Shown: in pieces, positions 7,501 through 16,501 of the stretch
Layout of the letters: each line of letters opens with the position of its first letter
How positions within the stretch are numbered: the stretch's first letter is position 1
Program-made: the position numbers and the translations under genes
The notes under the pieces: model-generated
The model's input: only the letters and a program-made list of their open reading frames with translations
Told to the model about the DNA's origin: nothing
Databases searched by the model: none
From: Haladaptatus salinisoli
Lineage (GTDB): Archaea > Halobacteriota > Halobacteria > Halobacteriales > Haladaptataceae
Assembly (NCBI RefSeq): GCF_020614375.1
Contig: NZ_CP085328.1
Coordinates: forward strand, 248,001 to 312,000
DNA length: 64,000 nt
Direction of reading: 5' to 3'

Positions 7501-7862
7501 CTGACGAGGATGAAGATGTCGAAGACCCTGCCGAGAAAGCGGATTTCTTGGATGGATTCGGTATGCTTGCCGACGAAGGAGAGGGACTTAAAGCTGCAGT
7601 CCACGCTTCCCGCGGTCCCTCACTGGATATCACCGGTGGCGATCTTACGATTGAGCGCGTCGACTTCGATCGCATCGTCATCTACTGTACCATCGATGAC
7701 CGGCGGTACGAATGGCTGTTTAGACGCGTTGCTGAGGGTGCCGTTCGCTTCGAAACCTTCCGAGTTGTTGTCGGATCGGACAGCACGTCGACGGCGTCTC
7801 GTGTTCTTCCAGTCGCTGTGGCTGCAACACTTACATTGGACGGATGGGAACTTCGAGAATAA
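7485..7862 (+). CDS. Hypothetical haloarchaeal protein, 125 aa
   Basis: ATG 7485 (rather than 7452, which lies in the element's tail) gives an acidic N-terminus MTDDNSDEDEDVEDPAEKAD followed by a compact beta-rich domain: SLDITGGDLTIERVDFDRIVIYCTI, RRYEWLFRRVAEG and a final LDGWEL strand. No family is recognised. It lies directly after element copy 2 and may share its promoter. The same flank is absent downstream of copies 1 and 3, so the gene is not part of the repeat. Confidence 0.6.
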   Translation: MTDDNSDEDEDVEDPAEKADFLDGFGMLADEGEGLKAAVHASRGPSLDITGGDLTIERVDFDRIVIYCTIDDRRYEWLFRRVAEGAVRFETFRVVVGSDSTSTASRVLPVAVAATLTLDGWELRE

Positions 7863-7908
7863 CGGGGTGAGCAGATAGCACCAGGGTGCAGAGGAAATGG
7901 GAAAGATG

Positions 7909-9102
7909 TCAAAGACGAGATTCGTACTCGAACGTGCCGTCGAACGCCCGGTTGAGGATCCATTCCATATCGTCTTGATCCGTGATACGCGGGTTGCCAG
8001 TGAGACTCCCATCGTCGAGTGCCTGTTCCGCCAATTGTGGGATTGCATCCCGTTCTGCGGCCGTTGCGTCTAACGTCACGGGAATCCGGACCGAATCGCC
8101 GAGTTCGCGCACAGCACGAACTGCCTTGTGAGCCTCCAATTGCGTCCGGCGGTCGTAGTCGATGGATTCGCCGAGAGCTGCGGCGATATTGCAGAACTTC
8201 TCAGGTACCTGTGGCAGGTTGTACTCCATCACGTACGGGAGGAGGATCGCGTTGACCAGTCCATGAGGGACACCAAACTGACCGCCGACTTGGTGAGAGA
8301 GCGCATGCACTGCGCCCAACCCAGCGCCATTAAACGCCATACCAGCCTGCATGCTCGCTCTCGCCATCGCCGTGAGCGCGGTGAGATCGCCATTACGATA
8401 CTCGACGGCCCGGGTGAGATTCTCGCCGACCTTTTCGATCGAGTCGAGTGCGATTGCAGAGGTCTGACTTTGCGCCTTGATCGAGACATATGCCTCAATT
8501 GCGTGCGTCAACACATCCATCCCGGTCGCGGCTTTTACTGGTGGTGGGGCACTCGCCGTCAGATTAGGGTCAATAAGTGCGAGGTCGGCAAGGAGTTTCA
8601 CGTCCCCAATCTCCTCTTTGATGTTGGTCTCGGAGTCCTTCACGATACACCAGTGGCCGACCTCACTCCCTGTTCCAGATGTCGTTGGAACGTAGATACT
8701 TGGTGGGGGTGATTTGGGAACGTTTCCACTTCCTTTAAAATCGAGGATACGGCCGCCATTTGCCACGACGATCGATGCAGCCTTTGCGGTGTCTAACGAC
8801 GATCCTCCACCGATTCCGAGGACGAGATCCGCGTCGGCGTCGTCGTAGGCGTCTGCTGCCTCGTGAACCACGGTGTCTGTCGGATCAGGTTGAACGCCGT
8901 CGAAGATCGTGTACTCCTTTCCGGCCGCCTCAATTGATTCGAGAACTGGATCGAGAACGTCTGCCTCGCGAACACCCTCGTCAGTCACGATGAGTGCTTG
9001 TTCCGCGTCGAACTGTTCGATATATGAGCCAATCTCGTCTGCTGCTCCAGAACCGAACACTATCCTGTTCGGCACATTCCATTCAGTCAATCCTTGATTC
9101 AT
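7909..9102 (-). CDS. Iron-containing alcohol dehydrogenase
   Basis: The 397-residue protein is a group III alcohol dehydrogenase: LGIGGGSSLDTAKA near residue 95 (NAD(P)-binding), TSGTGSEVGHW near 140, then GMDVLTHAIEAY, HALSHQVGGQFGVPHG with the Asp/His metal ligands of the family (D, HxxxE, H, H) all visible. It should oxidise a primary alcohol or reduce an aldehyde using Fe or Zn. It is transcribed in the same direction as the M81 and aldehyde dehydrogenase genes upstream. With them it could take an alcohol to an acid, for example the hydroxyl of a gamma-glutamyl-ethanolamide. Confidence 0.9.
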   Translation of the reverse strand: MNQGLTEWNVPNRIVFGSGAADEIGSYIEQFDAEQALIVTDEGVREADVLDPVLESIEAAGKEYTIFDGVQPDPTDTVVHEAADAYDDADADLVLGIGGGSSLDTAKAASIVVANGGRILDFKGSGNVPKSPPPSIYVPTTSGTGSEVGHWCIVKDSETNIKEEIGDVKLLADLALIDPNLTASAPPPVKAATGMDVLTHAIEAYVSIKAQSQTSAIALDSIEKVGENLTRAVEYRNGDLTALTAMARASMQAGMAFNGAGLGAVHALSHQVGGQFGVPHGLVNAILLPYVMEYNLPQVPEKFCNIAAALGESIDYDRRTQLEAHKAVRAVRELGDSVRIPVTLDATAAERDAIPQLAEQALDDGSLTGNPRITDQDDMEWILNRAFDGTFEYESRL

Positions 9103-9313
9103 GATTGTAGCTTTGTTTTCGTGACGATCGTCAATGCATAACCGTCACTGTGATCCGAATTCCGATTCCGTGTGAGATAATACCGGTATTTAATCCATAC
9201 CTGTTACGCCCCATACCTATGAGTATTTAAGTCATCTACCCACAGCTACCGCCTGAGATGATTTACAGGCGGTCAAGGTGAATGATCCGGAGCGTGACCC
9301 CGAGGTGATTTAG

Positions 9314-10795
9314 CTACATGTTCTCGTCGAGGGGATACAGCGGACGCGGAATATGCTCATACTCAAAGCGCGATAGATCCGGCGAACAAAGCCCAGGTGC
9401 AGCCACCTCACGAATCGTCTCAACCAGCGGTTCGAAACCGGCACGGTAGTGAACTGTACTCTTAAGGACGATTACATTTGCCCGCTCTGGTTTGAGGCCA
9501 TGTGCTCGGAACGCTTCCGGATCATATGGCTGCTGTCGGTGCGACCCTACGATAATCTTGACGCCGTCACACTCGAGCACGACCGTCTGTCCGAACGTCA
9601 CCTCTAGACCGGTCGACATCGGCCCTCTATTTCGATACGTCCCATCAGAAATATGTTGGACGGTGGCCGCTACTTCGATTGGGTTGCCGTTGTCTTCGAT
9701 GTGACCACCCAACTCGACGGTGACTCGTTCGCCGACACCCGCTTGGACTGCCGCTTCGACTACTCTCGGATCAATGAGCGTCGCGACTGCGACATCATCG
9801 ACTTCTGCGTTGAGCAATGCCTTGAGGAGGACAGTTCCATCTTGTGCGCTCCCACCTCCTGGGTTATCTGCGATGTCTGCGAGGAGCATCGGTTGATCGT
9901 GATTCTCATCCACCCACGTCGACGCCTCGGCCACCGCCTCCTCGACACTAGTATACGACCGGTCGAACTCATGGCGTCGCTCGTACGCCGATGTGGCTAA
10001 CTGTTCGCACATTTCTCGCGTTTCCTCGACGCGTTCTGTATCAGACACACCGACGACGCTAAACCCTGCTTCTGGGACGTCGGCATACGCGAACCCACCG
10101 AAAACCGAAAGATCTAGAATATGGTCATCTTCGGCATCGGCCGCGTCTGCGAGGAGAGAACACATTGGCTCACACTCAGTTCGTAATGACGGTAGCGGTG
10201 GAAGGAGTGGTGCCCGCTCGACGACGACTTGGGGATTGATCTCGCCAGCGAACGTCGATGCGAGCACTCTAGCTGCCTCTTCACCAGTCTCACCGATATC
10301 TACATGCGGATAGGTGTCGTAGCCGAACAGCCCGTCGGCGTTCGCCACCATCCGTTCAGTGACATTCGCGTGAAGATCGAGCGTCGCGAGGATGGGGATG
10401 TCTCCCGCGGCTTCGCGAACGCGCTTTAGGATTTCACCGTCGCCATCACGCTTGTTTTCGCTCACCATCGCACCGTGAAGCCCGAGTAGTACGGCATCCG
10501 GATTTGATCGTTCAATCTCCGTAACGAGCGGCGTGAGAAATGCATTGAGTGCCTCGGTCGTCACGACTCCGCCTGGCGTCGCGTTCGCTGCCACAGTTGG
10601 GATGATATCCCACCCGTTATCGTCGGCGACTCGGATGAATCCACCGATGTCGGTATTCGTTCCCCGGAATTCCGGGATGATATAGTCCCCACAGAACAAC
10701 GAGGTGTTTGCAAATGCCTCATAGTCGGTAGTGAGAGACGAGAACGTATTCGTCTCGTGCTTGATTCGACCGACCACTACCGTCTTCGTCGTCAT
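9314..10795 (-). CDS. M81-family metallopeptidase (MlrC-like)
   Basis: The 493-residue protein starts with VVVGRIKHETNTFS, has GLHGAMVSE near residue 104, LATLDLHANVTERM near 135, DTYPHVDIGETG and PGGGSAQDGTVLL. These are signatures of the MlrC/M81 group, Zn-dependent hydrolases known from microcystin and small-peptide breakdown. It ends the aldehyde dehydrogenase operon (2-base gap), and the iron alcohol dehydrogenase follows after 211 bases. A plausible role, by inference, is hydrolysis of an amide such as a gamma-glutamyl intermediate. No signal peptide was seen, so it is cytoplasmic. Confidence 0.85.
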   Translation of the reverse strand: MTTKTVVVGRIKHETNTFSSLTTDYEAFANTSLFCGDYIIPEFRGTNTDIGGFIRVADDNGWDIIPTVAANATPGGVVTTEALNAFLTPLVTEIERSNPDAVLLGLHGAMVSENKRDGDGEILKRVREAAGDIPILATLDLHANVTERMVANADGLFGYDTYPHVDIGETGEEAARVLASTFAGEINPQVVVERAPLLPPLPSLRTECEPMCSLLADAADAEDDHILDLSVFGGFAYADVPEAGFSVVGVSDTERVEETREMCEQLATSAYERRHEFDRSYTSVEEAVAEASTWVDENHDQPMLLADIADNPGGGSAQDGTVLLKALLNAEVDDVAVATLIDPRVVEAAVQAGVGERVTVELGGHIEDNGNPIEVAATVQHISDGTYRNRGPMSTGLEVTFGQTVVLECDGVKIIVGSHRQQPYDPEAFRAHGLKPERANVIVLKSTVHYRAGFEPLVETIREVAAPGLCSPDLSRFEYEHIPRPLYPLDENM

Positions 10796-10797
10796 CG

Positions 10798-12249
10798 TCA
10801 GAAGGGGTCCTCCATCTCGTTGTGTTCGATCACAACGCTATCTACAGTCGTGAACGCCTCTACGCCCTCGTAACCGCCTTCCCGTCCGAGACCGCTCTCC
10901 TTGTTTCCACCCCATGGGCTCTGAGGCATCGATATGGGGAATGTGTTGACCGTAACGAGACCATGGTCGAGTCGATCGGCAATGCGGGTTGCATGTAATC
11001 CGTCGGTCCAGAGTGACGCTGCAAGCGCATACGGCGAGTCATTTGCTACCGCGATGGCTTCATCGACTGATTCAACGCTTAGTATCGAGAGAACCGGACC
11101 AAATATCTCTTCGCGCGCAATCTGCATATCAGGCGTCACGCCGTCAAACACAGTCGGTTCGATGAAGTGGCCATGTTGTAGGTTCGGGTCGTCTGGAATA
11201 CCACCGCCGGTTCGAAGGGTTGCCCCATCTTCGTGAGCCGTTTCAACGTAACTGATAATATCGTCCTGCGCTTGTGCCGAAATGACTGGTCCCATATCAG
11301 TCGCCGGGTCCAACCCAGAACCAAGGCTGATCCGTTCAGCTTTCTCAACCACCAGCTCAGTGAACTCCGATTTCACGTCTTCATGAACAAGGGCGCGAGA
11401 GGTGGCGACGCAATTCTGGCCGGCATTCGAGAAAATTCCTTGCGCGACGCCACGTGCGGCGTTCTCAACGTCCGTGTCGGGAAGGACGATCGCCGGTGCC
11501 TTTCCTCCAAGCTCGAGATCGACCGGCGTGATGTTCGCTGCCGCCGCCTCCAGTACTTGCTGTCCGATTCCAGTCGACCCAGTAAAGGTGATTGCGTCAA
11601 CGCTGGGATGATCGCTCAGAGTTGTACCGACCTCGCTCCCTGGCCCTGGAACGATGTTCACAACGCCAGTGGGGAACTCTTCGACGAGGTACTCACCGTA
11701 CCACATCGTGGACAGTGGTGCCTGGCTCGGCGGTTTTACAACGACCGTGTTCCCCGATGTGAGTGCAGCCGCAATCCCTCGTGATCCGAGGAGGAGTGGA
11801 TAGTTCCAGGGGACGATGTGTGCCGTGACGCCGTAGGGAACACGTTTCGTGTAGTTGAATCGATTCGTCGGCGTTGGAACGGTGTCTCCCCGGATTTTAT
11901 CTGCGATACCCGCGTAAAAGCGGAAGTGCTGAGCGGTCTCCATAACCTCTCCTTCCGCTGTCGCGAGGCATTTTCCGGTCTCCGCGACGAGGAGTTCGCT
12001 GAGTTCGTTCAGATTTGCTTCGATACACTCCGCGACGGTGAGCAACGCCCGTTCCCGCTGATTCGGGCTGCTTTCCGCCCATTCTTCCTGTGCATCTGCC
12101 GCCGCTTCAATCGCGTCGCTCGTATCCGTGCGTGTCCCCACTGAGACAGTGCCGACGGTTTCACCAGTAGCTGGGTTTTCAACGGTGGATTTCTCCCCGT
12201 CTCTGGGCTCACCTGCGATTTGCATATTAAACGAGCGCATATCACCCAC
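10798..12249 (-). CDS. NAD(P)-dependent aldehyde dehydrogenase
   Basis: The 483-residue protein is a typical ALDH: PWNYPLLLG near residue 147, FTGSTGIGQQV near 222, LELGGKAP with the general-base Glu near 245, NAGQNCVATSRALV with the nucleophilic Cys near 280, EEIFGPVLS near 376 and an E/G/Y-rich C-terminal signature. The N-terminal methionine at 12249 is retained, though MRSFNMQ offers others. It is translationally linked to the M81 gene (stop at 10798, ATG at 10795). It probably oxidises an aldehyde produced by the alcohol dehydrogenase in this cluster. Confidence 0.92.
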   Translation of the reverse strand: MGDMRSFNMQIAGEPRDGEKSTVENPATGETVGTVSVGTRTDTSDAIEAAADAQEEWAESSPNQRERALLTVAECIEANLNELSELLVAETGKCLATAEGEVMETAQHFRFYAGIADKIRGDTVPTPTNRFNYTKRVPYGVTAHIVPWNYPLLLGSRGIAAALTSGNTVVVKPPSQAPLSTMWYGEYLVEEFPTGVVNIVPGPGSEVGTTLSDHPSVDAITFTGSTGIGQQVLEAAAANITPVDLELGGKAPAIVLPDTDVENAARGVAQGIFSNAGQNCVATSRALVHEDVKSEFTELVVEKAERISLGSGLDPATDMGPVISAQAQDDIISYVETAHEDGATLRTGGGIPDDPNLQHGHFIEPTVFDGVTPDMQIAREEIFGPVLSILSVESVDEAIAVANDSPYALAASLWTDGLHATRIADRLDHGLVTVNTFPISMPQSPWGGNKESGLGREGGYEGVEAFTTVDSVVIEHNEMEDPF

Positions 12250-12569
12250 ATTCCCTGTATTCCGCCTAAGCGTTACTCGGTTGATGTGGGACTATTTTTA
12301 ACCACAGGATGTTGTTCAAGGATTGTCACACTCACGGTGGTACTGTGATCGCAATCTCTGACGGTGCGACCATGTCACTAAACGACAATGTAGTATCTTT
12401 TGATTCTCCGCTCTCGATAGCGATCTCCGATACTCACGTCTGGGTTACTACACAGGGGGTGACGAAACCTGCAAATTCCAGCTGCACGGACGTTCAATCG
12501 ATCAATGCGTCATCGACCCAGAACTATATAGTCTTCAAACGGGATCTAGTCTGATTGTGCTGGTGCAGA
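12250..12569. other. Divergent intergenic region (ALDH operon / BAT-type regulator)
   Basis: 320 bases separate the aldehyde dehydrogenase and the BAT-like regulator, which point away from each other. An open frame at 12309-12554 has no coding character and stops before the regulator. It holds a stray ACTCACGTCTGGG (12432-12444), identical to the left end of the dispersed element. I see no complete element here. Confidence 0.4.
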
Positions 12570-13277
12570 ATGATCCAATACTCATTCCAGATTCAACATA
12601 ATGGTTGCTGGACGGAAGGAATCAACGACGATTTTCCAAACCTACAAGCATCGATAGTCTACTCCTATCTCATTCGGGAAACGAGTATTACAATGATCGA
12701 GGTAACGCAGGTCGAGGAAGACGAGATCGACGAAATTGTCGACTGGCTACAAAACCATCCGATCATGAACACAAGTCGGTTGGTCAGTTATACAAGCGCC
12801 AGCAACCGAGGCATTATCTGTCTAGAGGGGGACTACGACGTAGATACGGAGCCTGTTCTGAACGTGTTGCTTCGGAACAGCTGCTTTCCCACAATTCCGG
12901 CGACAGTCGCTCACGGCCACGAGCACTGGGACGTACTTTCTCCGACGCACCAGCAGGTGAGCCAAGCCCACAAGGAACTACAGCAACTTGGCTCTGTGAA
13001 CATTGACTCACTCCATTCAACTGACTTTGAACGGATGTTTACGGGATTGCTCGAAGTGAAGAAGGCCATTCAGGATCTCTCTTCCCGACAACGCGAAGTG
13101 CTCTCACTCGCAATTGAAGAGGGCTATTATGACTCGCCTCGCTCATGTAATCTCGAAGATCTCGCCGAGCTAGACCCTACTAGCATCTCAACGGTCGGTG
13201 AGCACCTTCGCCTCTCTGAATCAAAAATCCTGAAAGCGATCGAGCCGATGCTTGACCAATCCCCCAAGGACACCTAA
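12570..13277 (+). CDS. BAT-family (HTH_10) transcriptional regulator
   Basis: From ATG 12570 the protein is 235 residues: an N-terminal BAT-type sensor-like beta domain and a C-terminal HTH_10 (LSSRQREVLSLAIEEGYYDSPR, then LEDLAELDPTSISTVGEHLR). HTH_10 is specific to haloarchaeal bacterio-opsin-activator relatives. There is no signal or membrane segment. The gene is divergent from the ALDH-M81 operon and converges on the GS-like gene with a 4-base overlap of stops, so it is a candidate regulator of the amine cluster around it. Confidence 0.85.
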   Translation: MIQYSFQIQHNGCWTEGINDDFPNLQASIVYSYLIRETSITMIEVTQVEEDEIDEIVDWLQNHPIMNTSRLVSYTSASNRGIICLEGDYDVDTEPVLNVLLRNSCFPTIPATVAHGHEHWDVLSPTHQQVSQAHKELQQLGSVNIDSLHSTDFERMFTGLLEVKKAIQDLSSRQREVLSLAIEEGYYDSPRSCNLEDLAELDPTSISTVGEHLRLSESKILKAIEPMLDQSPKDT

Positions 13278-14605
13278 AATTCGTCCAGATATTCGTCCTG
13301 CTCCCATTCAGATACATAGTTCATCGAGCGGTTGAACTCATCGCGCTTGAGCTGTATGAACTCCTCAACGAGCGTCGAACCGAGTGCATCTGCGATGACG
13401 TCATCGTCCTCGAGGTATTCGAGTGCTTCCCAGAGGGTACGGGGGAGACTTTCATACTCCTCATGATATGCATTCCTGATTGTTGGTTCTCCAGGATCGA
13501 TCTCGTTTCGGATACCGTCGAGTCCAGCGGCATACGAGGCCGCAATGCCGAGGTAGGGGTTGCACGCTGAGTCGGGAACTCGGTGTTCAATACGTGTTGC
13601 CGATCCAAGTTCTGGCGGCAAGCGGAGCACTGTCGAACGATTGTCGGGCCCCCACGCGATATTGACCGGCGCCCAGATACCGGGAAGAAGTCGTTTGTAC
13701 GAGTTGACTGTCGGTGCGCAGATCGCTGTTAGTGCCTTCATATGTTCAAGGAGCCCCCCGACAAAGTGCCGCCCTGTCTCGGAGAGTCCAGACTTCCCGG
13801 CCGGGTGTGTCCCCGCGGGGAATTGGATGTCGCCGGTTTCGCTCTTGAACTTATTCTCTGATCTGTCGCGGTTCCAGAGACTGAGATGGAGATGCATCCC
13901 GTTGGCATCCTCGTCCGAGTGGGGTCGGGGCATAAGCGACGCCTTGTGGCCGTGCTGTCGCGAGACAGACTTGAGCATATGCCGAAGGAACATGATGCTG
14001 TCCGCTGTCGTTAGGGCGTCGTCGTACTCAATGTTGATCTCGTATTGCCCAGGTTGTGACTCCTGGTGAACACCAAGGACGTCGGTCCCTGCCGTTTCCA
14101 TTGCGCTCATCCAGTCGTGGATGAGTTCTGACCCCATGTCGAGGGCGTCAAGATCATAGGAACAGCGATCGTTAAATGGAACCCATTCACCTTTCTCGTC
14201 CGGACTTAAGAGTGAGAACTCGGTTTCGACACCAACGCATGCCCTGTACCCCTCTGATTCAAGGTCGTCGAGGACGTTCCGAAGCGCACTCCGACTGCAG
14301 AGGTCGAAGCGTGATCCATCGACGTTGGTCAGTTCGGTGAAAACCGCGGCCGTGTCGTCGGCCCACTCTACTGGTGTTACAGAATCGACGTCGGGTACGG
14401 CCATCATATCACCGGCTTCGGAGCCGTATTCTGGATCATTCAGAAGGCCGGGCTCAAGGGTCATTTCCGCAATCCCATTTGCGAACCCGACTCCCTCTTC
14501 GATCGCGTGTGCTGCCTCGTTACCGGGCATCGTGATGCCGCGGGCGACACCATTGAGGTCTGTCCAGACCAAGCGGATCGTCTCGTAATTTGAAAGGGAG
14601 GTCAT
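13274..14605 (-). CDS. Glutamine-synthetase-family gamma-glutamyl ligase
   Basis: From ATG 14605 the protein is 443 residues (an upstream ATG at 14653 adds a hydrophobic, unconserved start). It has the GS catalytic order: VGVETEFSLL, HQESQPGQYEIN (Glu ligands), NGMHLHLSLW, LPGIWAPVNIAWGPDNRSTVLR and EIDPGEPT. It is not a classical GlnA: no Tyr-adenylylation loop, and a short beta-grasp. Such GS-like ligases (PuuA, GlnA3/GlnA4, IpuC) make gamma-glutamyl-amines from glutamate, ATP and an amine. Its neighbours are an ethanolamine-type permease upstream and aldehyde/alcohol dehydrogenases, supporting gamma-glutamyl-ethanolamide or gamma-glutamyl-amine synthesis. Confidence 0.85.
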   Translation of the reverse strand: MTSLSNYETIRLVWTDLNGVARGITMPGNEAAHAIEEGVGFANGIAEMTLEPGLLNDPEYGSEAGDMMAVPDVDSVTPVEWADDTAAVFTELTNVDGSRFDLCSRSALRNVLDDLESEGYRACVGVETEFSLLSPDEKGEWVPFNDRCSYDLDALDMGSELIHDWMSAMETAGTDVLGVHQESQPGQYEINIEYDDALTTADSIMFLRHMLKSVSRQHGHKASLMPRPHSDEDANGMHLHLSLWNRDRSENKFKSETGDIQFPAGTHPAGKSGLSETGRHFVGGLLEHMKALTAICAPTVNSYKRLLPGIWAPVNIAWGPDNRSTVLRLPPELGSATRIEHRVPDSACNPYLGIAASYAAGLDGIRNEIDPGEPTIRNAYHEEYESLPRTLWEALEYLEDDDVIADALGSTLVEEFIQLKRDEFNRSMNYVSEWEQDEYLDEF

Positions 14606-14959
14606 TGAGACAGTGTGACAAGGTAGTATGAGAAAATAGGAGTTTACCCCCAAACTTGCGATTCATTAATAGTACATTCTAACCTAGTACGTTTCGTCGG
14701 GACGTACACTATCGAATGGGGTGCAATTCTCCTCGTTTTCGTCGGAAGCTCTTCGCAGCAGCATTATTTCAAAATGATAGCATCTGAAGTATGGGAGTTG
14801 TTGAGCGAGGTAGGAGAATATCTAAACGAGAACTGGCCACTAAAGACCTTTTCCAGCAGAATCAGGCAGTTTATTGAGTTACAAGTAGAGAAAATCCACG
14901 ACTGAAGTCGTGGAAGGTATGAAAGCTGGTGCTATCTGCCTGCGGACCAGTAAGCCCGA
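14606..14959. other. Intergenic region with short gene fragment and hairpin
   Basis: 354 bases between the GS-like and permease genes (both minus). It contains a plus-strand 43-residue frame, 14774-14905, MIASEVWELLSEVGEYLNEN and on to EKIHD. That frame is coding-like but truncated: its TGA lies inside the hairpin CCACGACT-GA-AGTCGTGG (14896-14913). The hairpin is the inverted counterpart of the one at 5722-5741. This looks like a gene fragment cut by an IS200/IS605-type end. Confidence 0.45.
14896..14913 (-). mobile_element. IS200/IS605-type hairpin, inverted copy
   Basis: The arms CCACGACT / AGTCGTGG with a 2-base loop repeat the 5722-5741 hairpin in reverse orientation. No transposase is nearby. 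Confidence 0.4.
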
Positions 14960-16501
14960 CTAGGTATCGCCACCAACGTCGCTACCAGCAGCGCTACCAG
15001 CAGTACTACCTGCGTCGCCACCGGTGTCGCTCTCAGTAGTGCTCTTTACCTTTGCGCGATGGGCCAGGGCGATGTCCTCCTCCGGCGAGCGCACCATTCG
15101 ATGCCGGCCTATTACGGCAAAGTAGATGATACCGCCCATAAACCAGAGAGCGGCTCCGAAAACACCGAGCCGATAGTCTGGATTCAAGAAGAGGGCCCCG
15201 AGTGTGACGACCGCGATAATGAGCCCAAGAACCCCGCCGGTCACACCTAACGGGGCCTTATACGGTCGCTCAAGGTCGGGGTGGTCGCGCCGCAGTTTGA
15301 GGAACGCCAGACACTGCATGACGTACGAGATCACGCCGCCGAACACCGCCATGTTCAGCAGCATCGCTCCCACGGGGCTGTCGCTCGGCACAAGCCAGAT
15401 CACCACCGCCGCAACATAGCCTACCAGAGCGCCGACTATCAGAGCGATGTGCGGCGTCTTACGGTCATCGTGAGTCGGCGACAGCCAACGCGGAAAATAA
15501 CCCGCTCGAGAAAGCGAGTAAATGTTGCGTCCGTACGCGTAAATGATGGCATGGAAGCTCGCCACTAGACCGGCCACGGCAATAAGAGATAGCAATGCTG
15601 GGCCTACGCTACCCGAGAATATGGTTTTGAAAGCCAAGAACAGCGGATTGTCTGCCTGGCCAACCTCTGCCGCGCCAGGTGGGATCCCGGCGCTGAGAAA
15701 CAACGTCAGAAACGCAGTGACAAGCAGTGTCCCGATACCTAGCATTGTGGCCTTGGGTAGATCTTCTTCGGGATTCTTCGCTTCTTCTGCCGCTAGTGGT
15801 AGTTCTTCAATTGCGAGGAAGAACCAAATCGCGAATGGCAAGGCCATGAAGATGCCCTTAATGCCATGAGGCAAGATCTTGGTTTGGCCTGGATCGGCTG
15901 GCACAGTCAGAGCCAACTCAAGGTTAAAGTGCGAAATTGCACCAATGAAGAAGACGGACAAGATGCCCAATGCGATGAAAGTGATGAAAACCGTGAACCA
16001 GAAGCTCTCTTTAACTCCCCACACGTTGAGGCCCACGAAGATGGCGTAGAATATCGCCCACCAAATTGGATCGGGCATACCAAAGCTAAATAGCGCCTGC
16101 GTTATGGAGTTCATATAACCGGAGATGCCGACGACGATGACGGCTGGAGTTATGACGTATTCCATGTTCTCAGCCAGACCAGTAATAAAACCGCCCCATG
16201 GGCCCAGGGCCGTACGTCCAAACGAGTAAGCACCGCCGGTGTGAGGCAGCGCTGGCGACATTTCTGCAATGGAGGACGCGAGGCCTAAGTACATGACGGC
16301 AACGATAATCGTAGCAATAAGGAGGCCGACGAACCCACCGGCTGTAAGACCGAAGTTCCAGCCGAAGAAATCGCCTGAGATAACAGCGCCGACACCAAGG
16401 GCCCACAGTCCCAGGATCCCAACCTCCCGACTCAACTCACGGTCTTCGAAATAGCTATCGTCAACTTCGTTATATGTTACCCCTTCTTGCTTCTTTGGCA
16501 T
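14960..16501 (-). CDS. APC-superfamily permease, ethanolamine-permease-like
   Basis: The 513-residue membrane protein has about 12 hydrophobic segments. It opens LWALGVGAVISGDFFGWNFGL, which is characteristic of the ethanolamine permease (Eat) branch, followed by SIAEMSPALPHTGGAYSFGR and IEELPLAAEEAKNP. The C-terminal tail (residues ~485-513) is a Gly/Ser/Ala/Thr/Asp repeat of unknown use. It is upstream of the GS-like ligase on the same strand. It likely imports ethanolamine or a related amine or amino acid into the cell. The bacterial-like sequence suggests lateral gain, but base composition was not computed. Confidence 0.85.
   Translation of the reverse strand: MPKKQEGVTYNEVDDSYFEDRELSREVGILGLWALGVGAVISGDFFGWNFGLTAGGFVGLLIATIIVAVMYLGLASSIAEMSPALPHTGGAYSFGRTALGPWGGFITGLAENMEYVITPAVIVVGISGYMNSITQALFSFGMPDPIWWAIFYAIFVGLNVWGVKESFWFTVFITFIALGILSVFFIGAISHFNLELALTVPADPGQTKILPHGIKGIFMALPFAIWFFLAIEELPLAAEEAKNPEEDLPKATMLGIGTLLVTAFLTLFLSAGIPPGAAEVGQADNPLFLAFKTIFSGSVGPALLSLIAVAGLVASFHAIIYAYGRNIYSLSRAGYFPRWLSPTHDDRKTPHIALIVGALVGYVAAVVIWLVPSDSPVGAMLLNMAVFGGVISYVMQCLAFLKLRRDHPDLERPYKAPLGVTGGVLGLIIAVVTLGALFLNPDYRLGVFGAALWFMGGIIYFAVIGRHRMVRSPEEDIALAHRAKVKSTTESDTGGDAGSTAGSAAGSDVGGDT

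Noticed and set aside
7176..7604. Hydrophobic 142-residue frame on the minus strand
   Set aside because: It is the antisense of an acidic coding region; GAC/GAT/GAA codons read as Val, Ile and Phe on the other strand, so the hydrophobicity is an artefact.
12309..12554. 81-residue frame before the BAT regulator
   Set aside because: No ribosome-binding site, mixed composition and no similarity; treated as intergenic.
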